DNA from: Candidatus Flexicrinis proximus
GTDB taxonomy: Bacteria; Chloroflexota; Anaerolineae; Aggregatilineales; Phototrophicaceae
Direction of reading: 5' to 3'
Assembly: GCA_016712885.1 (NCBI GenBank)
Contig: JADJQF010000033.1
Coordinates: 806,001 to 870,000, forward strand
Length of the DNA: 64,000 bases
This document shows positions 33,924 to 47,200 of this stretch, piece by piece; positions within the stretch are counted from its first letter, which is position 1; the number at the start of each line of letters is the position of its first letter. Made by a program: the position numbers and the translations under genes. The notes beneath the pieces were generated by a model that saw nothing but the letters and a program-made list of their open reading frames with translations, did not search any database and was not told the origin of the DNA.

Positions 33924-34071
33924 TGTCTGGAACAACTGCAAATAACAGCACAGACCTGTACTCATTTATTATGGATTGGATGAGGGATTACTAAAATATG
34001 CGATGTACTGCAATGGGACATGGCTTGTGTATTCGAATTCAACATGAAGAATATGATCGAGAGGGTTCGTT

Positions 34072-35247
34072 ATGACAAAACGCGCTCGGTCAATCGGCAT
34101 CCTGATCACTACAGCAGTCGTATTGGCAACTGTGATTGCTGTGACCTTCAATCAGGGGCTTATACGATATGGAGAATTGATTGTTACAAATCCTGAAGAA
34201 AACGAAGCGGAATGCTTGGCTTCCTTTGATGCTTTTCTATTTGAAGGCCCACGTTCTGAAGGTGAGCCTCGTACAAAACCTTTACGTCCGTGGCAATATA
34301 TAACTGCTGTCCCCGTAAACCTCTATCCTATCGCAGCACGCACTTATAATGACAAAGAAGAAGTCTGGTTCAATGATGGTTCTGTATATCATCTAGAAAA
34401 TGAATCCTGGACAGAAATTACATTTAGTGTTTCCGATTCAGTGTCTTTGCAAGGAGTGAGCGATTTTTTTTGTTGACAAGCAAGAACAGGTATGGGGAAC
34501 TACCATCACAGTGAATGAGACTGATCAACAAATACCTTATTTGGCAAAATACAACGACACCTTAAATCAATTTGAGTTCGTTCGAGGTCTCGCAGAAATG
34601 CCTGCGAGATCACCAGGAACGACTTTACTTGATGAGTCGGGGGTATTCTGGATTTTAATCGAACACGACGCAATCTATTCCTTCGATCCTTCACTCGCAA
34701 AACGACATTTATTACCGATTTTCCGTATTCAGGCATTGCCTCGTCTGATATCGCCTCAAATGGGGACATCTATTTAAGCCGACTACCGCCTGAAGAGCTT
34801 GAGAGCGGACTATCTGAGTATATGGAAGAAGGGTTTTTACTTAAGTTTTCACAAGATACAAGCGATGTTTCTCTCGTCAGCATACCGGATCGCAAGTTGC
34901 CGAGAGGAATAAATATTGGAGTCGACTCGAAGGATCAACTGTGGCTTGAAGGTATCGCATACTTGGATACCAGCAAAACATGGAATTTGACTTATAACCC
35001 AGAAATTGGACACGATATCGAGAGATATCCACGCGCCACTTTAGAATTAATTGATTCGAGGGGTGTATTATGGTTTAGACGCTGGTTAGATAGTGGACAT
35101 CGAAACCAAGGTATGGGGTGGTATGATCCGTCAAGTTCAACCGGATGTATGTACACAAATCTTGTTGCCGACAACATTATTGAAGACAGAAACAAAAATA
35201 TCTGGATTGTCATTGAACGCGAACTCTATAAATTAGAGACGCAATGA
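34072..35247 (+). pseudogene. Membrane-anchored repeat protein after the Rhs toxin, two frameshifts
   Basis: Three consecutive frames (34072-34476, about 34475-34720, about 34715-35247) read as one protein of about 391 residues. Residues 8-27 are a signal anchor (IGILITTAVVLATVIAVTF). The rest has recurring W-containing blades (DKEEVWFNDGSVYHLEN, KQEQVWGTTI, SGVFWILIEHDAIYSFD, KDQLWLEGIAYLD, RGVLWFRRW, NKNIWIVIERELY), like a beta-propeller of the kind found in sensor proteins. The first slip is in the T run at 34464-34471, the second near 34715. Total length is divisible by three. The position just after an Rhs toxin suggests an immunity protein, without further proof. Confidence 0.5.
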
Positions 35248-35264
35248 GTGAATAGTATAAAGAA

Positions 35265-35630
35265 ATGCTGTCGATGGGCGGCGTGAGTTATGCCTACGAC
35301 GGGGACGGCGACCGCCATTCGCGCACGGTCAGCGGCCTGCAGGCACGTTATACATTGGATAAACAGACTGCTCTGACGACGGTGATTGAAGAGAGGGCGG
35401 GAGCCTTTACAAGAATACGCTATTTGCACGGTCCGGCAGGACTCTTAGGTCAGCAGAACAATGTGTACGCTTCGAGTTGGGCAACGAACTATCCATTGGA
35501 AGATGGTTTGGGAAGCGTCCGTGCGCTTTCGGATGGCGGACAAGTGTTATCCGCGCAAGCGTATTCTCCATATGGCGAACAGCTTCAGACTGCCATCCCC
35601 TCAGAGTTTGGATTTACAGGTGAACAGTGA
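35265..35630 (+). pseudogene. Rhs core fragment
   Basis: 121 codons matching the Rhs core at 32580-32945: MLSMGGVSYAYDGDGDRHSR, RYLHGPAGLLGQQNN, LEDGLGSVRALSDGG and SPYGEQLQTAIPSEFGFTGE. The first 60 nt are nearly identical to the earlier gene. It lacks the N-terminus, and the sequence after GEQ decays (remnants of a LRAR-like stretch to about 35680). It is a displaced Rhs tip or the product of recombination between Rhs genes. An IS element follows. Confidence 0.6.
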
Positions 35631-35737
35631 GCTGTCGTCCACGCGCCGAGGCAGTACACCGCGTCGTCGCCCTGATCGATGACGGACATTCCGCTACTTG
35701 GTTGCCGCACGCAAACATACTCCGATGGTTCTTACAG

Positions 35738-36741
35738 TGTAGTGCGTCATACCCGATGAGACACATTACCGATTATTTTAAGAGAGACCGCATGACTTCA
35801 TAGGGGGTCTTTCCTTCTAAGGAGATGTGAGGTCGATCGTAGTTGTAGAAGCTCTCCCAGGCCTCAAGTTTGGCATTCAAGTCAACATCATCAGTGTAGT
35901 TCAGCAGCTGATAAAACTCGGTCTTATCGGTTCGATGAGACCGTTCGACTTTGCCATTGAGCTGCGGTGTTCGCGGTTTGATGTAGACATGCTGAATGCC
36001 GTGATCTTCAACATGCCAGTGGAAACGGGCTTGAAACTCATGTCCCCGGTCGGTTCTGACCATATTGATGCGGAATGGGAACTTGCCGACAACATAGTCG
36101 ATGAACTGGATGGCACACGCCTGATTATGATTCGGATAGATCTGCAAGGCGCGAATGCGCGTCGCATCGTCGACGGCGGTGTATTGGAAGCGTTTCACGA
36201 CCTGACCTGATTGATCTTTCAGCTGCACAAACTTCACATCGATCTGAACCTGGTGGCCAGGAGTCTTTTTGCATAGCGTTTGCTATGGATTGTTCGTCTG
36301 GGTGCCGTTTTTGCCAGCCGGCCGAGTCCGTGCGACCTCAACACGCGGGTCACTGTAGATCTCAGAAACTGTGATCCCATGGTAGCGGTTCAAGTAATAG
36401 GTGATCCGCAGCGAGCCGATCTGATATTCCCGCCGGAGTTCGAGGATCTTTTCGACCACCTCAGGCGACGTTTTACGTGGCTGAGTGTGGGCGACAGGCT
36501 TCTGTCGATATAATCCTGCTCGTCCCTCACGGTCATACTTCTTTTTCCACTCATAGAACGTCGAACGAGCGACGTTGAATTCTCGACACGCCTTCCTGAC
36601 ACCGAGGGCACTGGCATATTCAAGTACAGCTTGCTTGAACCTGACGCGTAATTCCTCTCTCGCTTCCGAGTGCATACCACAGCCTCCTGCTCACACCTTG
36701 CATTTTATGCCACATTGTCCAGGAGGGTATGACGTAACACA
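35738..36741 (-). mobile_element. IS481-family insertion sequence
   Basis: 1004 bp. Terminal inverted repeats: left TGTAGTGCGTCATACCC (from 35738), right end read inward TGTGTTACGTCATACCC (to 36741), with further matches (GAGACA/TGGACA). The ends begin with TGT, as in IS481 elements. It contains one transposase gene on the minus strand. I see no clear target-site duplication: plus-strand Rhs sequence lies to its left and minus-strand Rhs sequence to its right, so it probably sits at a rearrangement point. Confidence 0.75.
35773..36675 (-). pseudogene. IS481-family transposase, interrupted
   Basis: The minus-strand N-terminal part (36675-36283) has helix-turn-helix sequences (GVRKACREFNVARSTFYEWK). 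The C-terminal part (36237-35773) is the rve/DDE domain: FQYTAVDDATR (first Asp), NMVRTDRGHEF (second Asp), NGKVERSHRT (Glu). Both are in the same phase, but the middle is readable only in another (VTRVLRSHGLGRLAKTAPRR). This points to two compensating indels, near 36365 and 36265. Total length is 903 nt, the family norm. As given, it would not make an intact transposase. Confidence 0.7.
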
Positions 36742-36742
36742 G

Positions 36743-37204
36743 AGGCTGCTGACCGCCTGTGTGACGCGGTTGCCCGCGCCGTCATATGCATACTCATGCC
36801 CGCCCATCGACAACAGACGATTGGCGCGATCCCACGTATAGGTATTCGCGCCGTCGTCGGTCATGTCGCCATTGGCGTCGTAGGCGAAGCCGCCGCTGCC
36901 GATCTGGTTCAGCTTGTTGAACGTGCGCGCCGTGCCGTTGTTGTCAGTCAGGTTGCCAGCCACGTCATATTCATAGGCGAATGTCTCTGCCGGTGACGAG
37001 GAAGTATTCTGCCCCGGATAATAATCGGCATCTAACACGCGCGAGGCGGCGTCATAGGTGTATTGGATAGCCTGGAGCGTGTATTCGGCGTCGACCGAGA
37101 GCTGCTTGGAGCGTATCACATGGCCGGACGACGCGGAGCCTTTATCGGCGCGGTTGTTCACTTGCAGCGTGAACGGCCCGTCGTTCGGCAGCGGAATCGG
37201 GATG
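36743..37204 (-). pseudogene. Rhs fragment (minus strand)
   Basis: Reads PIPLPNDGPFTLQVNNRAD, SVDAEYTLQAIQYTYDAASR, NLTDNNGTARTFNKLNQI and DRANRLLSMGGHEYAYDGAG. This is closely similar to residues about 2450-2610 of the giant Rhs protein (39700-40150). Truncated at both ends: TAG just upstream and the IS on the downstream side. Probably a leftover of an earlier Rhs copy cut by rearrangement. Confidence 0.6.
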
Positions 37205-37261
37205 ATATGCTAGCCGCTTAACCGTAACGTGTTGAATTCGTCGCCGTCTTTCCAACTTAAA

Positions 37262-38182
37262 TTACTCTGCAGGATACAAAGACCGTGCACATCGAAAGCC
37301 GATATGCTCTCCGATAGTTTCAGGACGCTCGGATGCGCGGAAGAAAGTGCTTAAAGACCAGATATTTCCAGAAATTGCCCCTCCACGGAGCACGCGAGAT
37401 GTTTCAAGCAAATACAATGCGTCACCTGAAAAACTCTCGGGCTTACGCCTCAAAAGCAGGCGTGACAAAAAGAGATCGTCCACCCATTCCGAAGCATTTC
37501 CTGCCATATCAAATGCTCCGACCCAGCTACGATTTTCCGCTATGCTTCCAATCGGGTACATTTTCTTGTGAAGGATAACTCTCGTTATCCAAGTGCAAAT
37601 TATTCGTGTCAAATTCATTCCCCCATGGATACGATAATTTGTCGGGGCCACTTGCGGCATATTCCCATTCCGCTTCACTGGGCAGACGTGCGCCTCGGGC
37701 TTCACAATAGATCATCGCCCGTTGCCAACTAATATATGTACGTGGAAACATGGGATTGAGCGGCGTATTCGAACGCCGTTCAAGCTGTGACTCCAGACAG
37801 GGATCCGCTAAAAACCGCTACCGTAAATGCACTGCTCGTCAAACTGCTGATTAGAAACCTCATAACGATCAATCCAAAATCCAGGCAAGTAAGTAGAATA
37901 TGTGTAATTGGCACCTGTTTCGTCGCCGATTGCTTGAATACATTGTGTTGGAGGTTCACTTCGTTCTTCGCATAATTTACGCAATACGTCTGTCTCTATA
38001 CCCACATGATATTCTGATGGTGGTACGTACACCATTTCCACCCCAGTTCTATCCACTACTATGGTTCCAAGTTCTATGGTTTGCAGTGCAGCATTATTAA
38101 TGCTAATCAAATAGAGAAATACAGCACAAATATACATTTTGAGCCACCTTATGGAATGTAGTTTCTTATTTCCCAGAAACAT
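37262..38182 (-). pseudogene. Formylglycine-generating-enzyme-like protein, frameshifted
   Basis: Starts at ATG 38182 with a hydrophobic N-terminus (LKMYICAVFLYLISINNAAL), then VDRTGVEMVYVPPSEYHVGI and LPGFWIDRYEVSNQQF. A middle segment in another phase has PRTYISWQRAMIYCEARG and RLPSEAEWEYAASGP, the signature of the SUMF1/FGE-sulfatase fold. The end returns to the first phase: GAFDMAGNASEWVDDLF, SRVLRGGAISGNIW and GEHIGFRCARSL. Total 921 nt, divisible by three, so two compensating indels are likely (near 37790 and 37600). It lies 38 nt after the giant Rhs toxin gene and may be its immunity or a modifying partner. The copper-binding cysteines of true FGE are not evident. Confidence 0.6.
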
Positions 38183-38220
38183 CTATCCCCCTTGCGTAGT
38201 CTGCAGTTTTGCTTTGACTA

Positions 38221-41200
38221 CTAATAATCGCCGCCTGGGCCACCTGTGAATATAAGGTCCGTTATGCGTTTAACCCATTTCAACTTATCTTCGTTTGAAG
38301 CACCAACTAAAGGAGGACCTGCCATGCCAAGGAGTAAGTGGTGTGTGCTAAGTAACGTATAGGCTCTCTTAAAAGAGGCCTCCCGCGACTGGGTCCATTT
38401 CCATTTGGCAAAGTCAGGACTATTGCCTCTAGCAGGCAATTCTTGACCGTCTAGTACCCAAGTCATAAACATGTCGGCCCAGATTTCTTCTGGATCCAAA
38501 CTAACACTTGCGCGTCCAGTCATACCATCACCGTCTTGAACAGGATTTGCGCCCGACACTGTAGAATCATAAGTAGGTTGCCTTCTATACCGATCTAAAA
38601 ATAGCCCTTTAATCGGTGCGCTAGCGCGAAGTTGAAAATTTCTATCGAATGAATGACCCAATTCATGTACGATGGTGCCAACGTTAACTCCGCCCCCTAA
38701 ATGAATAAGATTGTTGTTCGGGACGAGAAGATCTACATAACCTTGATATGCATTGCCTGTAACATCATTCGAGAGTAATACAATTACATCTCTTGTAAGC
38801 CATTGTCGAACGGCGGTAAGCGGAACTTGTACTGACTCAAATTTTGTAACGATGTGTACTAATGCAGCAACTGAGCGCGTGAGAGTCTGTTTTGTCAGTT
38901 CAAGTGCGTTACCACCTAAAGATCCAATGTTGACATTTGGCGCAGTTGAGCAGTCCTCATAGTTGATGTTTGCATTGCTTAGAAAATTCGAAGACAGTAC
39001 CAACGGTATTCCGAATATTTGTTCCGCTGCTAGTTCGAGATCACGGAGTAAAAGGCTGTTGTTTTGAACCGCGGCGTTAATGTTTGCCCAAGTTAAGCCT
39101 TTTATTGCCGCCCTTTGCAAGGCTTTATCTAGATCTGCACATGCACTTTGCATATCTGTGGATTCATTGCTGCACGAAAATAGACCACTATAATCAACCA
39201 TATTAATTGGATTTCCACTACTATATTCATATTTATTATATGTAACTAAATTGCCTAATTCGTCAATTGGATCTATTGAAAGCCAACTTCCAAGACTAGG
39301 AGAGAAAAATCTAGCGCTATGGAATTGCAATGTATTCTCGTCGCGCATTTCACCAGTGAAGCGGAATGGTTGCGAATACGCACCATCGACATCTATTGGC
39401 AACCCGTACGGCTCATATGTGCCGGCCACACCAATAGCTAACGCCGCGCCGATCTCACTCCGCACACTGCCGAGACCGTCTTGGAGTGTATTGTGCCAGT
39501 CGTCCGCTATATCCTGTGTCGCATGGATGCCGCGTAGGCTGTGGATATAGTTCTCAGAGTCCGAGTCAATCGTTGCTGCAATCACCTGCACCAGGCTTGG
39601 TTGTATATCGAGCAGATAATTTGTCACGATATCGCTCGGGGTAGCGTCCAAAATTTGCGAGAGGCGGTTGCCCAGACCATCATAGGTGTAGCTGAGGAGG
39701 CCTATCGACAGCAGACGATTGGCGCGATCCCACGTGTATGTATTTGCGCCGTCTGAGGTCATATTGCCATTGTCGTCATATGAGACACCGCCGCTGCTGA
39801 TCTGGTTCAGCTTGTTGAACGTGCGCGCGGTGCCGTTGTTGTCGGTCAGGTTGCCGGCGACATCATATTCGTAGGCGAACGTTTGCGCCGGCGTCGAGGC
39901 GGTATTCTCCCCCGGATAGTAATCGGCGCCCAGCACGCGCGAGGCAGCGTCGTAGATGTAGCCGATCGTGTGCAGTGTGTACTCGGCATCGACCGAAAGC
40001 TGCTTGAAGCGCATCACATGGCCGGACGACGCCGAGCCTGTGTCGGCACGGTTGTTGACTTGCAGCGTGAACGCTCCGTCGTTCGAGAGGGGAATCGCGA
40101 TGACGCGCTCGCCGGCGCTGGCAGCGTAACCGTTGAAACTCTGCCACAGCGATCCGCCGACATACACATCATACAGACCGTGATCCGGCCCCTCACCCAT
40201 CGTCAGCTCGACGTCGCCGTTGCCAGCAAACGCCAGCCGGAACGAGGCATACGGCTGCTCGGTCACGTGGAAACCACTGTCGGTCGTCCACGCGCCGGCG
40301 TAGTAAACAGAATCGTCGCTCTGGTCGATGACGGTCGTGCCGCTGCCCGGATGCCGCTGCGCCTCGAACGCCTCGGTGCGATTACCGCGCGCATCGACTT
40401 CGTAGGCGAACTGCGCGAACAGCCGCGCGCCGGCGTCGTGCCGCAGCAGGCGGAGTCTTCCTCCAGCGTCGAAGCGGTACAGTGAGCGAAGGCCGTTGGC
40501 GCGCAGTGTCAGTGCATGGCGGCCAACGGCGTCGTAGCGGAACTGCGACGTCTGGGAGTCCCAGTCGGTCAGCGTGCGCATCTGCCCGCGCGCGTCGTAG
40601 CTGTACGTCACGTCGCGGTCGCCGGGCATCGCCAGCAGCGTGCGCCGGCCGCCGAGGTCGTAGGCATAGCCGACCACGTCTTCGACGTCAGTGTCGCCGT
40701 CGGTGTCGAAGCCGACTTCGATCAGCCGCCGCGCGAGGTCGTGCTCATACAGCGTTTCGCGCACCGGGCCGCTCTCGCCGGTTTCGGTCATGCGGACGCG
40801 GTTGCTGCGGACGTCGTGGGCGAACGCGACGTCGGGCGTCGCCGCGAGGTCGTCGTAGCCAATCGTCAGCGCGCGGCCGAGGCGGTCGAAATCGCGGCTG
40901 ATGTCGATGCCGTCCGGCTGCGTGGTGATCGTGCGCGTCTGCCCGGTGATATCGTCGTCCGCGTCCAGATCGAGGTACTGCATCTGCATGATCATGTTTT
41001 CGTCGCCGCCGGCGCCATGGCTGACGGCGGTGGTATCGCTCGCGCCGCGTTCCCAGCGGTCGTTGGCCGTGCTCCAGACCCAGTTGGCCGGGTCGGTCGC
41101 GCCCTGCGCGGTGTAGCTCAACACGCGGGTGATGCGCCGTCCGAGCGCGTCGTAGCGATAGGCGTTCTCGACGCCTGCGGGCGTCCGCATGCTCGTCATC

Positions 41201-44200
41201 CGCCCGGCGACGTCGTACCCGACCTGCACGATCAGATTGCGATCCTGCGACTGTGTATGCACGCCATCGTCGTGGACAATCGGCGTCCCGCCGGTCTCGT
41301 CGAGCCAGGCGCTGCCATTCCATATCCACTCGGACGGATCTTCGTAATCGTCATCGAGATAGGCTTGGACGACCATCCGCCGCCGGCCGACGCCGTCATA
41401 GCGGAACACGGTGCTGACGTCTTCGATACCGTCGTGCGCGGCCACGCCGACCTCGACCGTCGCCAACACTCGGCTATCCACCGAATACACGGTCTGCGTC
41501 ACCGAGCCGGCCGCCGACGTCGTCTCGATTTGACGTCCAAGTCCATCGTATTTCACCGACGCGATCAGATTTTGATCGTTGTCGATACCGTGCGTCGTTG
41601 GATCGAAGACAAATTGATCGCCGATTTGAAAATCGGGCGAGACGCCGTTATCGATCCAGTTTGCGATCTGGCGCAGCGTGTGCCCCGATTTATCGAAGCA
41701 GGTGTAGCTGGTGGTCGCGAGTCCAGTTCCTGCTGCCGTCGTGACGTTGCGCTGCCGCCCGGCGCGGTCATAGGCGTATGCCGTTGCAGTACCTCGCGAA
41801 TCGCGGGTGAGGAGGACGCGTCCAGCCTTATCGTACTGTGTATCGCTGATCAGATTGACATCGTTGTGCGTGCCGTGGCTCACCAGCGTCGAACCCGCCG
41901 CGGCGACATACCACTCCCAGACTCCGCCCTCTGCGCGCCACATCCAATCTTTCGGGTCGGTCGCACCTTGGACGACGTAATTCGTGACCGTTCGGATTTG
42001 GCGTCCGAGCTCGTCGTAAACCCGCAGCGCAGCGAGGCCCGCAACGTCTCGGGTTAGGACGACGCGCCCAAGTAAGTCGAATTCCTCGGTCGCGGCGATG
42101 ATGTTCTGATCGTTTTCTGTCCCGTGCCCGACTGGGTCGTCGCTGTCTGTGTACCATTCGAATACTGATGCAACATCGCGCCACGCCCAGTCTTCCGGCG
42201 CGTTGTCCGCCAGATCTGGGTTAAAGTTCGTGACCGTCATCACCACGCGGTTCGAATCGTCGTAGACTTGACGCGTGACCAGCCCTCGCGAGTCGCGCGT
42301 GAGGAATGCACGGTTTTGGCCGTCGTACTCGGTCTCGGAGATGAGGTTGAAGTCGTTGCGGTCGCCGTGATCGATGAGCGTGTCGTCGGTATCGCTCAGA
42401 CGCCACGCGTAATCACCGCTGACCGCACGCCACACCCAGTCGAGCGGGTCGGTTGGCAAACCACCATCGATTTGTTCGACGTAGTTCCGGATCGTTTTGA
42501 CCTGACGGCCATTCAGGTCATAGACGTTTCGCGATACATTGCCGTCTGTGCTGCGCGTCGATTTGACGCGGCCATCGGTATCGTACACCGTTTCCGAGAT
42601 CAGGTTCTGGTCGTTGTCAGCGCCAAAATTGACCAGCTCGCTCCCTGTTGGCCCGGTATGCCATGCATCGTCGCGCCAGACCCAGTCCATCGGATCCGAC
42701 GTTCCGACCGGCACATAATTCGCAATGGTTTTCACTTGGCGGCCCAAGCCGTCCATAATCCGGTACGATAGCCGCCCGAGCACGTCGCGCGTCTGGTTGC
42801 GACGAGCGTCGGGGATAAGGTTGCCTGACGAATCTTCCATACCGTAAATAGTTCCGGTAATGATATTTTCTGAATTATCCTCGCCATGGCTCACGATCTC
42901 TCCCGAATTGAGCCTCCAGGCATATATGCCGCTTACTTCCCGCCACGCCCACGCCGACGGATCCACTTCGGCGCCATAGATCAAGTCGTATTGCGCGACG
43001 TAGTTCTGGACGGTGAGCCTGACGCGTCCCAATTCATCGTAGATCGTTCGGGTGACGCGTCCATGAGGATCAGTGGTGGAATCGACACGGCCAAGCACGT
43101 CGAAAGAGGTCACGTTCACGATATCCTGATCGACATCGTCGCTTGGAACATAGTTGATCAGGGGATGATCGTTCTCGAAATCGTATTCGAGGTCGCTAGC
43201 CCCCTGAATGGTCCTAACGACTCGATTGAGACCGTCGTAGCCGTTCATCGTCGCGATACGGACATCCTCGAAGTCAGGATTCTGTATCGAGATCACCGTG
43301 TTTCCAGCCGGGTCAAAAACCTGAGCCGAGATGATATCCCGATCGGAAGCCGCGCTCAGCGTATGTCCTTCGCCCGGATAGAGCGCAAGTTCGACATCGC
43401 CGGCGACGCTGTTGTCGTATTCTGGCCGGATGGCATTGCGGACGGTCTTGATCAGCCGGTTGGCGACGTCGTATCCAAGCAGCGTCGTGTGACCGGCGAC
43501 GTCGCGTTGCAGGCGGACGAGGCCGCGCTCGTTGTAAACCGTCTCGGAGATGATATTTTCGTCAAGTCGCGCGCCGTGCGAGATGGTTTGCGGCGTCGTC
43601 GAATCGTCCTTCCAGACCTTCCCGGATTCGTCCCATGTCCACGTATACGGCGGCGTGTAGGTCGGGACGCTCATCACGTCGGGGTTGACATAGTTGCCCA
43701 CCGACAGCCGTATGCGGTTCAGCGAGTCGAACACCGAGTACGACGTTTTCGCGTAACTCGATCCGGCGTTCGACGTCGTGGCGAAACGCCGGTTCATCTC
43801 GTCGTATTCGTGCGTCGTGACGATGTTCTTGTCAGGGTAGGCCGGCTTATACAACGCGGTCGCGCTCGCCGCGTCCGTCGGCGGCTCGGTCGTGGGCGTC
43901 GGTGCCGTGCTCAGATCGTAGTTGCAGATGCTCGCGACGATGTTGCCGGCCTCGTCGTAGACCGTATACGAGACTTGACAGCTTCCCAGCATACTGCTGT
44001 GCTGTATTTCCGTTTGCCGTCCGGCCGTATCGTATGAATAGGTGGTCGAGCGGTTCTCGCTGCTATCGGTCGTGTCGACTTGGACGGTCGACAGCAGCAG
44101 CCCGCGCCGTCCGGCCGAAACGTCGTAGGTCTTCTGCGACTGCTGGAAGACGCTCGCGTCCGTAACCTCAATCGAGTTCTCTTCGAGCGTGCGCCAGATA

Positions 44201-47200
44201 TAGTCGTACCTGAAGTCTCTCCAGCTCTGGATGCTCGTGAACTCGATCACGTGAACGCTGTCGACGATGAATTCGGCTCCAGCGCCCTGAGACAGAATCT
44301 GCAAGCGGACGTCCGACTGCGTTGAGGAAACCGTAGTGAGGACTGCGCGCAACGTCTGCCAGCGCATCATCTGCGAACCGGCTGATTCGGTCTCGACGAC
44401 CGCACCGACGGCGGCGCTCAATTTCATCTTCGCGACGCCGGTGATCGGGAATACGCGCGCGATCCACAGGTATCTTTTACCAGCTGTCAGTGTAATCGCG
44501 GTGTCGCTTTCGATACCGACGTCTGCGGCGTTCGTCACGACGCGCCGCGATTTCTTGCCAGCATCGGCACCTGCGATGCGCTGATTTGCCGCGGCCGGTG
44601 TGCCAAATTCCGACCATGACGAGGCGGATTTCGGCAGCTCGAAGAAAGCGTCGTTGATTTTTTCGGCGCGCTCGTCCTCGATGACAGATGCCGAATAGAC
44701 TTCGAAACTGCCGCCGCTTGACTCTGTCGTCTCAATCGCGAGATACGTCGATGCGTCGGCAGTCGCGGTGTGGCTAAAGGAAATCACGGTCCAATCGGAG
44801 GCGGTAATCGTCTCATCTTCGTCCGCGCCGGAAATCCCGTTCAGCGCAATCCTTAGGTCGCACGAGCCTTGCGTCGTCCGCACAACGACCGATACGTCGT
44901 AGGTCTTTCCGTCGACGATATCGAAGCCCTGACTGCGAATGCCGGAGGCGTCGTCGGTCGTTTCGATGCGGCGCAGATAGCCGTGACCGACTTGATTCCA
45001 TAGCTCGTTGACGGTGACGTTCGCCGAGTTATTGATTTTTCGCCACGATCCGCTCGTGTTGCTGTCGTTCAGTTTGATCGCCGTCTCGGTGATACCACTG
45101 CCATTGAGTATCAGCGTCGGCTGCCTGAGCTGATCGTCGTAGATGTACTGGGTTTTGTACCCAATGGCATTTGTGAGCAGTTGCAGGCGGCCGCCGTCGG
45201 CAAGGTCGGCCTCGTCGTCTTCTTGCAGGGGTTCGTATGTGAAGCCGGTTGTCGCGCCGGATGCATCGCTCACAAAGTCGAGAAATGCGCCGCGTTCGCT
45301 CCACACCATTCGCGTGGTGTTGCCATTCGCGTCCGTCTGTTGGGAAGGTCTGAACGTCGTTCCGGTCTCGCGAACCCCTGTCCCTGCCAACCGCTCAGGA
45401 TCGATGCTGCTGTCGGGATAGACAGTGCTTGCAAGAATGTCGCGTTCAAACGAGTGTCTGCGGACACTGTCTGCCGTCGTTTCCAGCGTTTCGTTGGATC
45501 CGGTTCCAACGTGGTATTCAAAAACGGTCTCTAGTAACCCATCACCGCTCGACTGCGTAATGCCGTCGATTGTTGCGCCACCGTCCGCAGTCACATACGT
45601 GACGGTCTCAATCTCTATCGTCTCGTCATCGTGCGAACTGATTTCCGGCGAAACGCGCTTTTTGAAGAAATTCAGCGGATTGGGATCGCCGTCTTCGCCC
45701 GAACTGCTCCCGTAATACGTGTATGTCCATATACCCCCGCGAACGTCCGTGACCTCGGCCAGGAGCGGTTTTGCAGGCGTTGTCGGCGTCCCGTCTTCCA
45801 TGGTCTCGACATAATCGAACTCGACAGACGAGGCGAGGATGCCGTTGCGCAGCGCATCCACTTTGCTTACCATGCTGTCTTTGAAATCGGCCGTGTCATA
45901 ATACGAAAACTCAAGACGGCATCCGAAATCATCAACGACAGCAAGCAGCTGTTCAGGTGCCGAGCTATACGTGTAGGTCAGTTCTTCGCCGCTCGCCGCG
46001 GTTCGTTTCGTCAATAGATAGACATCCAGCGTCGCCGAGTATTGGAACGTATACGTTGTCCGGTCTGAGGTTTTGACTTTGCAGATGCCCGTCGAGATAT
46101 TGATGTTCGCTTTCGCAGTCGATCCGGTTGCTCCAATGTACTGGTCCACATCGGGATCGTTCGGGTTTACGCGTAGAAACTCGAAGCGCGCAATGCCTGA
46201 ATCAGGCAGTTCGACTGTGAACTGCTTTTCGTCGCCCGATCCTGTAGGAGGATTGACGAAAAAATGATGATTGTGCGACCAGCCGAGACCGATTGGCGTC
46301 AGTCGCGCCAACATCTCCTGACGATAGGTACGGGAGAATTCAAGACCTCCGTTTGCCTTCGCAAGCCGGATATCGGCTTCCATAAGCCGTTTCTCGCCAA
46401 GCCGGAGGCTGATGGGATTCGTACTCATGGCTTGGTCGTTTGTCGTATAGATGATGGGACAGTAATCTGCGCCTTCGTGTTCTGGAACCGATGATGTCAA
46501 ATACGGGATGTAGTCGACGTATTCCGAAACTGAGTCGCCGCTGCCTGCCCCTTCGCCGCTTGGGCCGTCGGCAGCCCCCCACCAGCACTTTTTCGCAGAA
46601 ATGCCGACCGCAGGGGGGATTACCGGACTGGCGGCAAAAACGTCTGCGGATTCTAAAGAAGATGTGACATTCGAAAAAATCGAGCAGTTGCTAAAGGTTA
46701 AGGGCTGCGTTGTCGATGCCGCCTTGCTTACGACAGCGCATGTTTCGGCAACATTCCCTACAAACATACTATCGACGATTTGCATATTGCAGCCGCCGTT
46801 CGAGATCGCTCCGCCTTGCGCGGCAGCCGTGTTTCCGAAGAATCGACAGTCAAGAATCTGGATTTGTTCGGTAGGCCCGCCAAGCACGCCTATTGCGCCT
46901 GCGTCGATCGCTTCATTCTCCTCAAATCGGCATCCCTGAATATTGGCGTGACGAACATTGACAATATGGATTGCGCCTGCGGCTCCGGCATAGTTGTCTT
47001 GAAATACCGAGTTGCAGATGAATACGCGCCCTCTACATGACGAGAGCGTCCAATAACCGTCAATTCCAATAGCGCCCCCGTAATACCCGCCGGAAGTTGC
47101 GTAAACCCCGTTGGAATCGAAGGTACAGGCCGTGACGTTTATCTCCATCTCCGTACCGCTCGGGGTAGTCTGCTCGGCAAGGATAGCTCCCCCCGCACTC

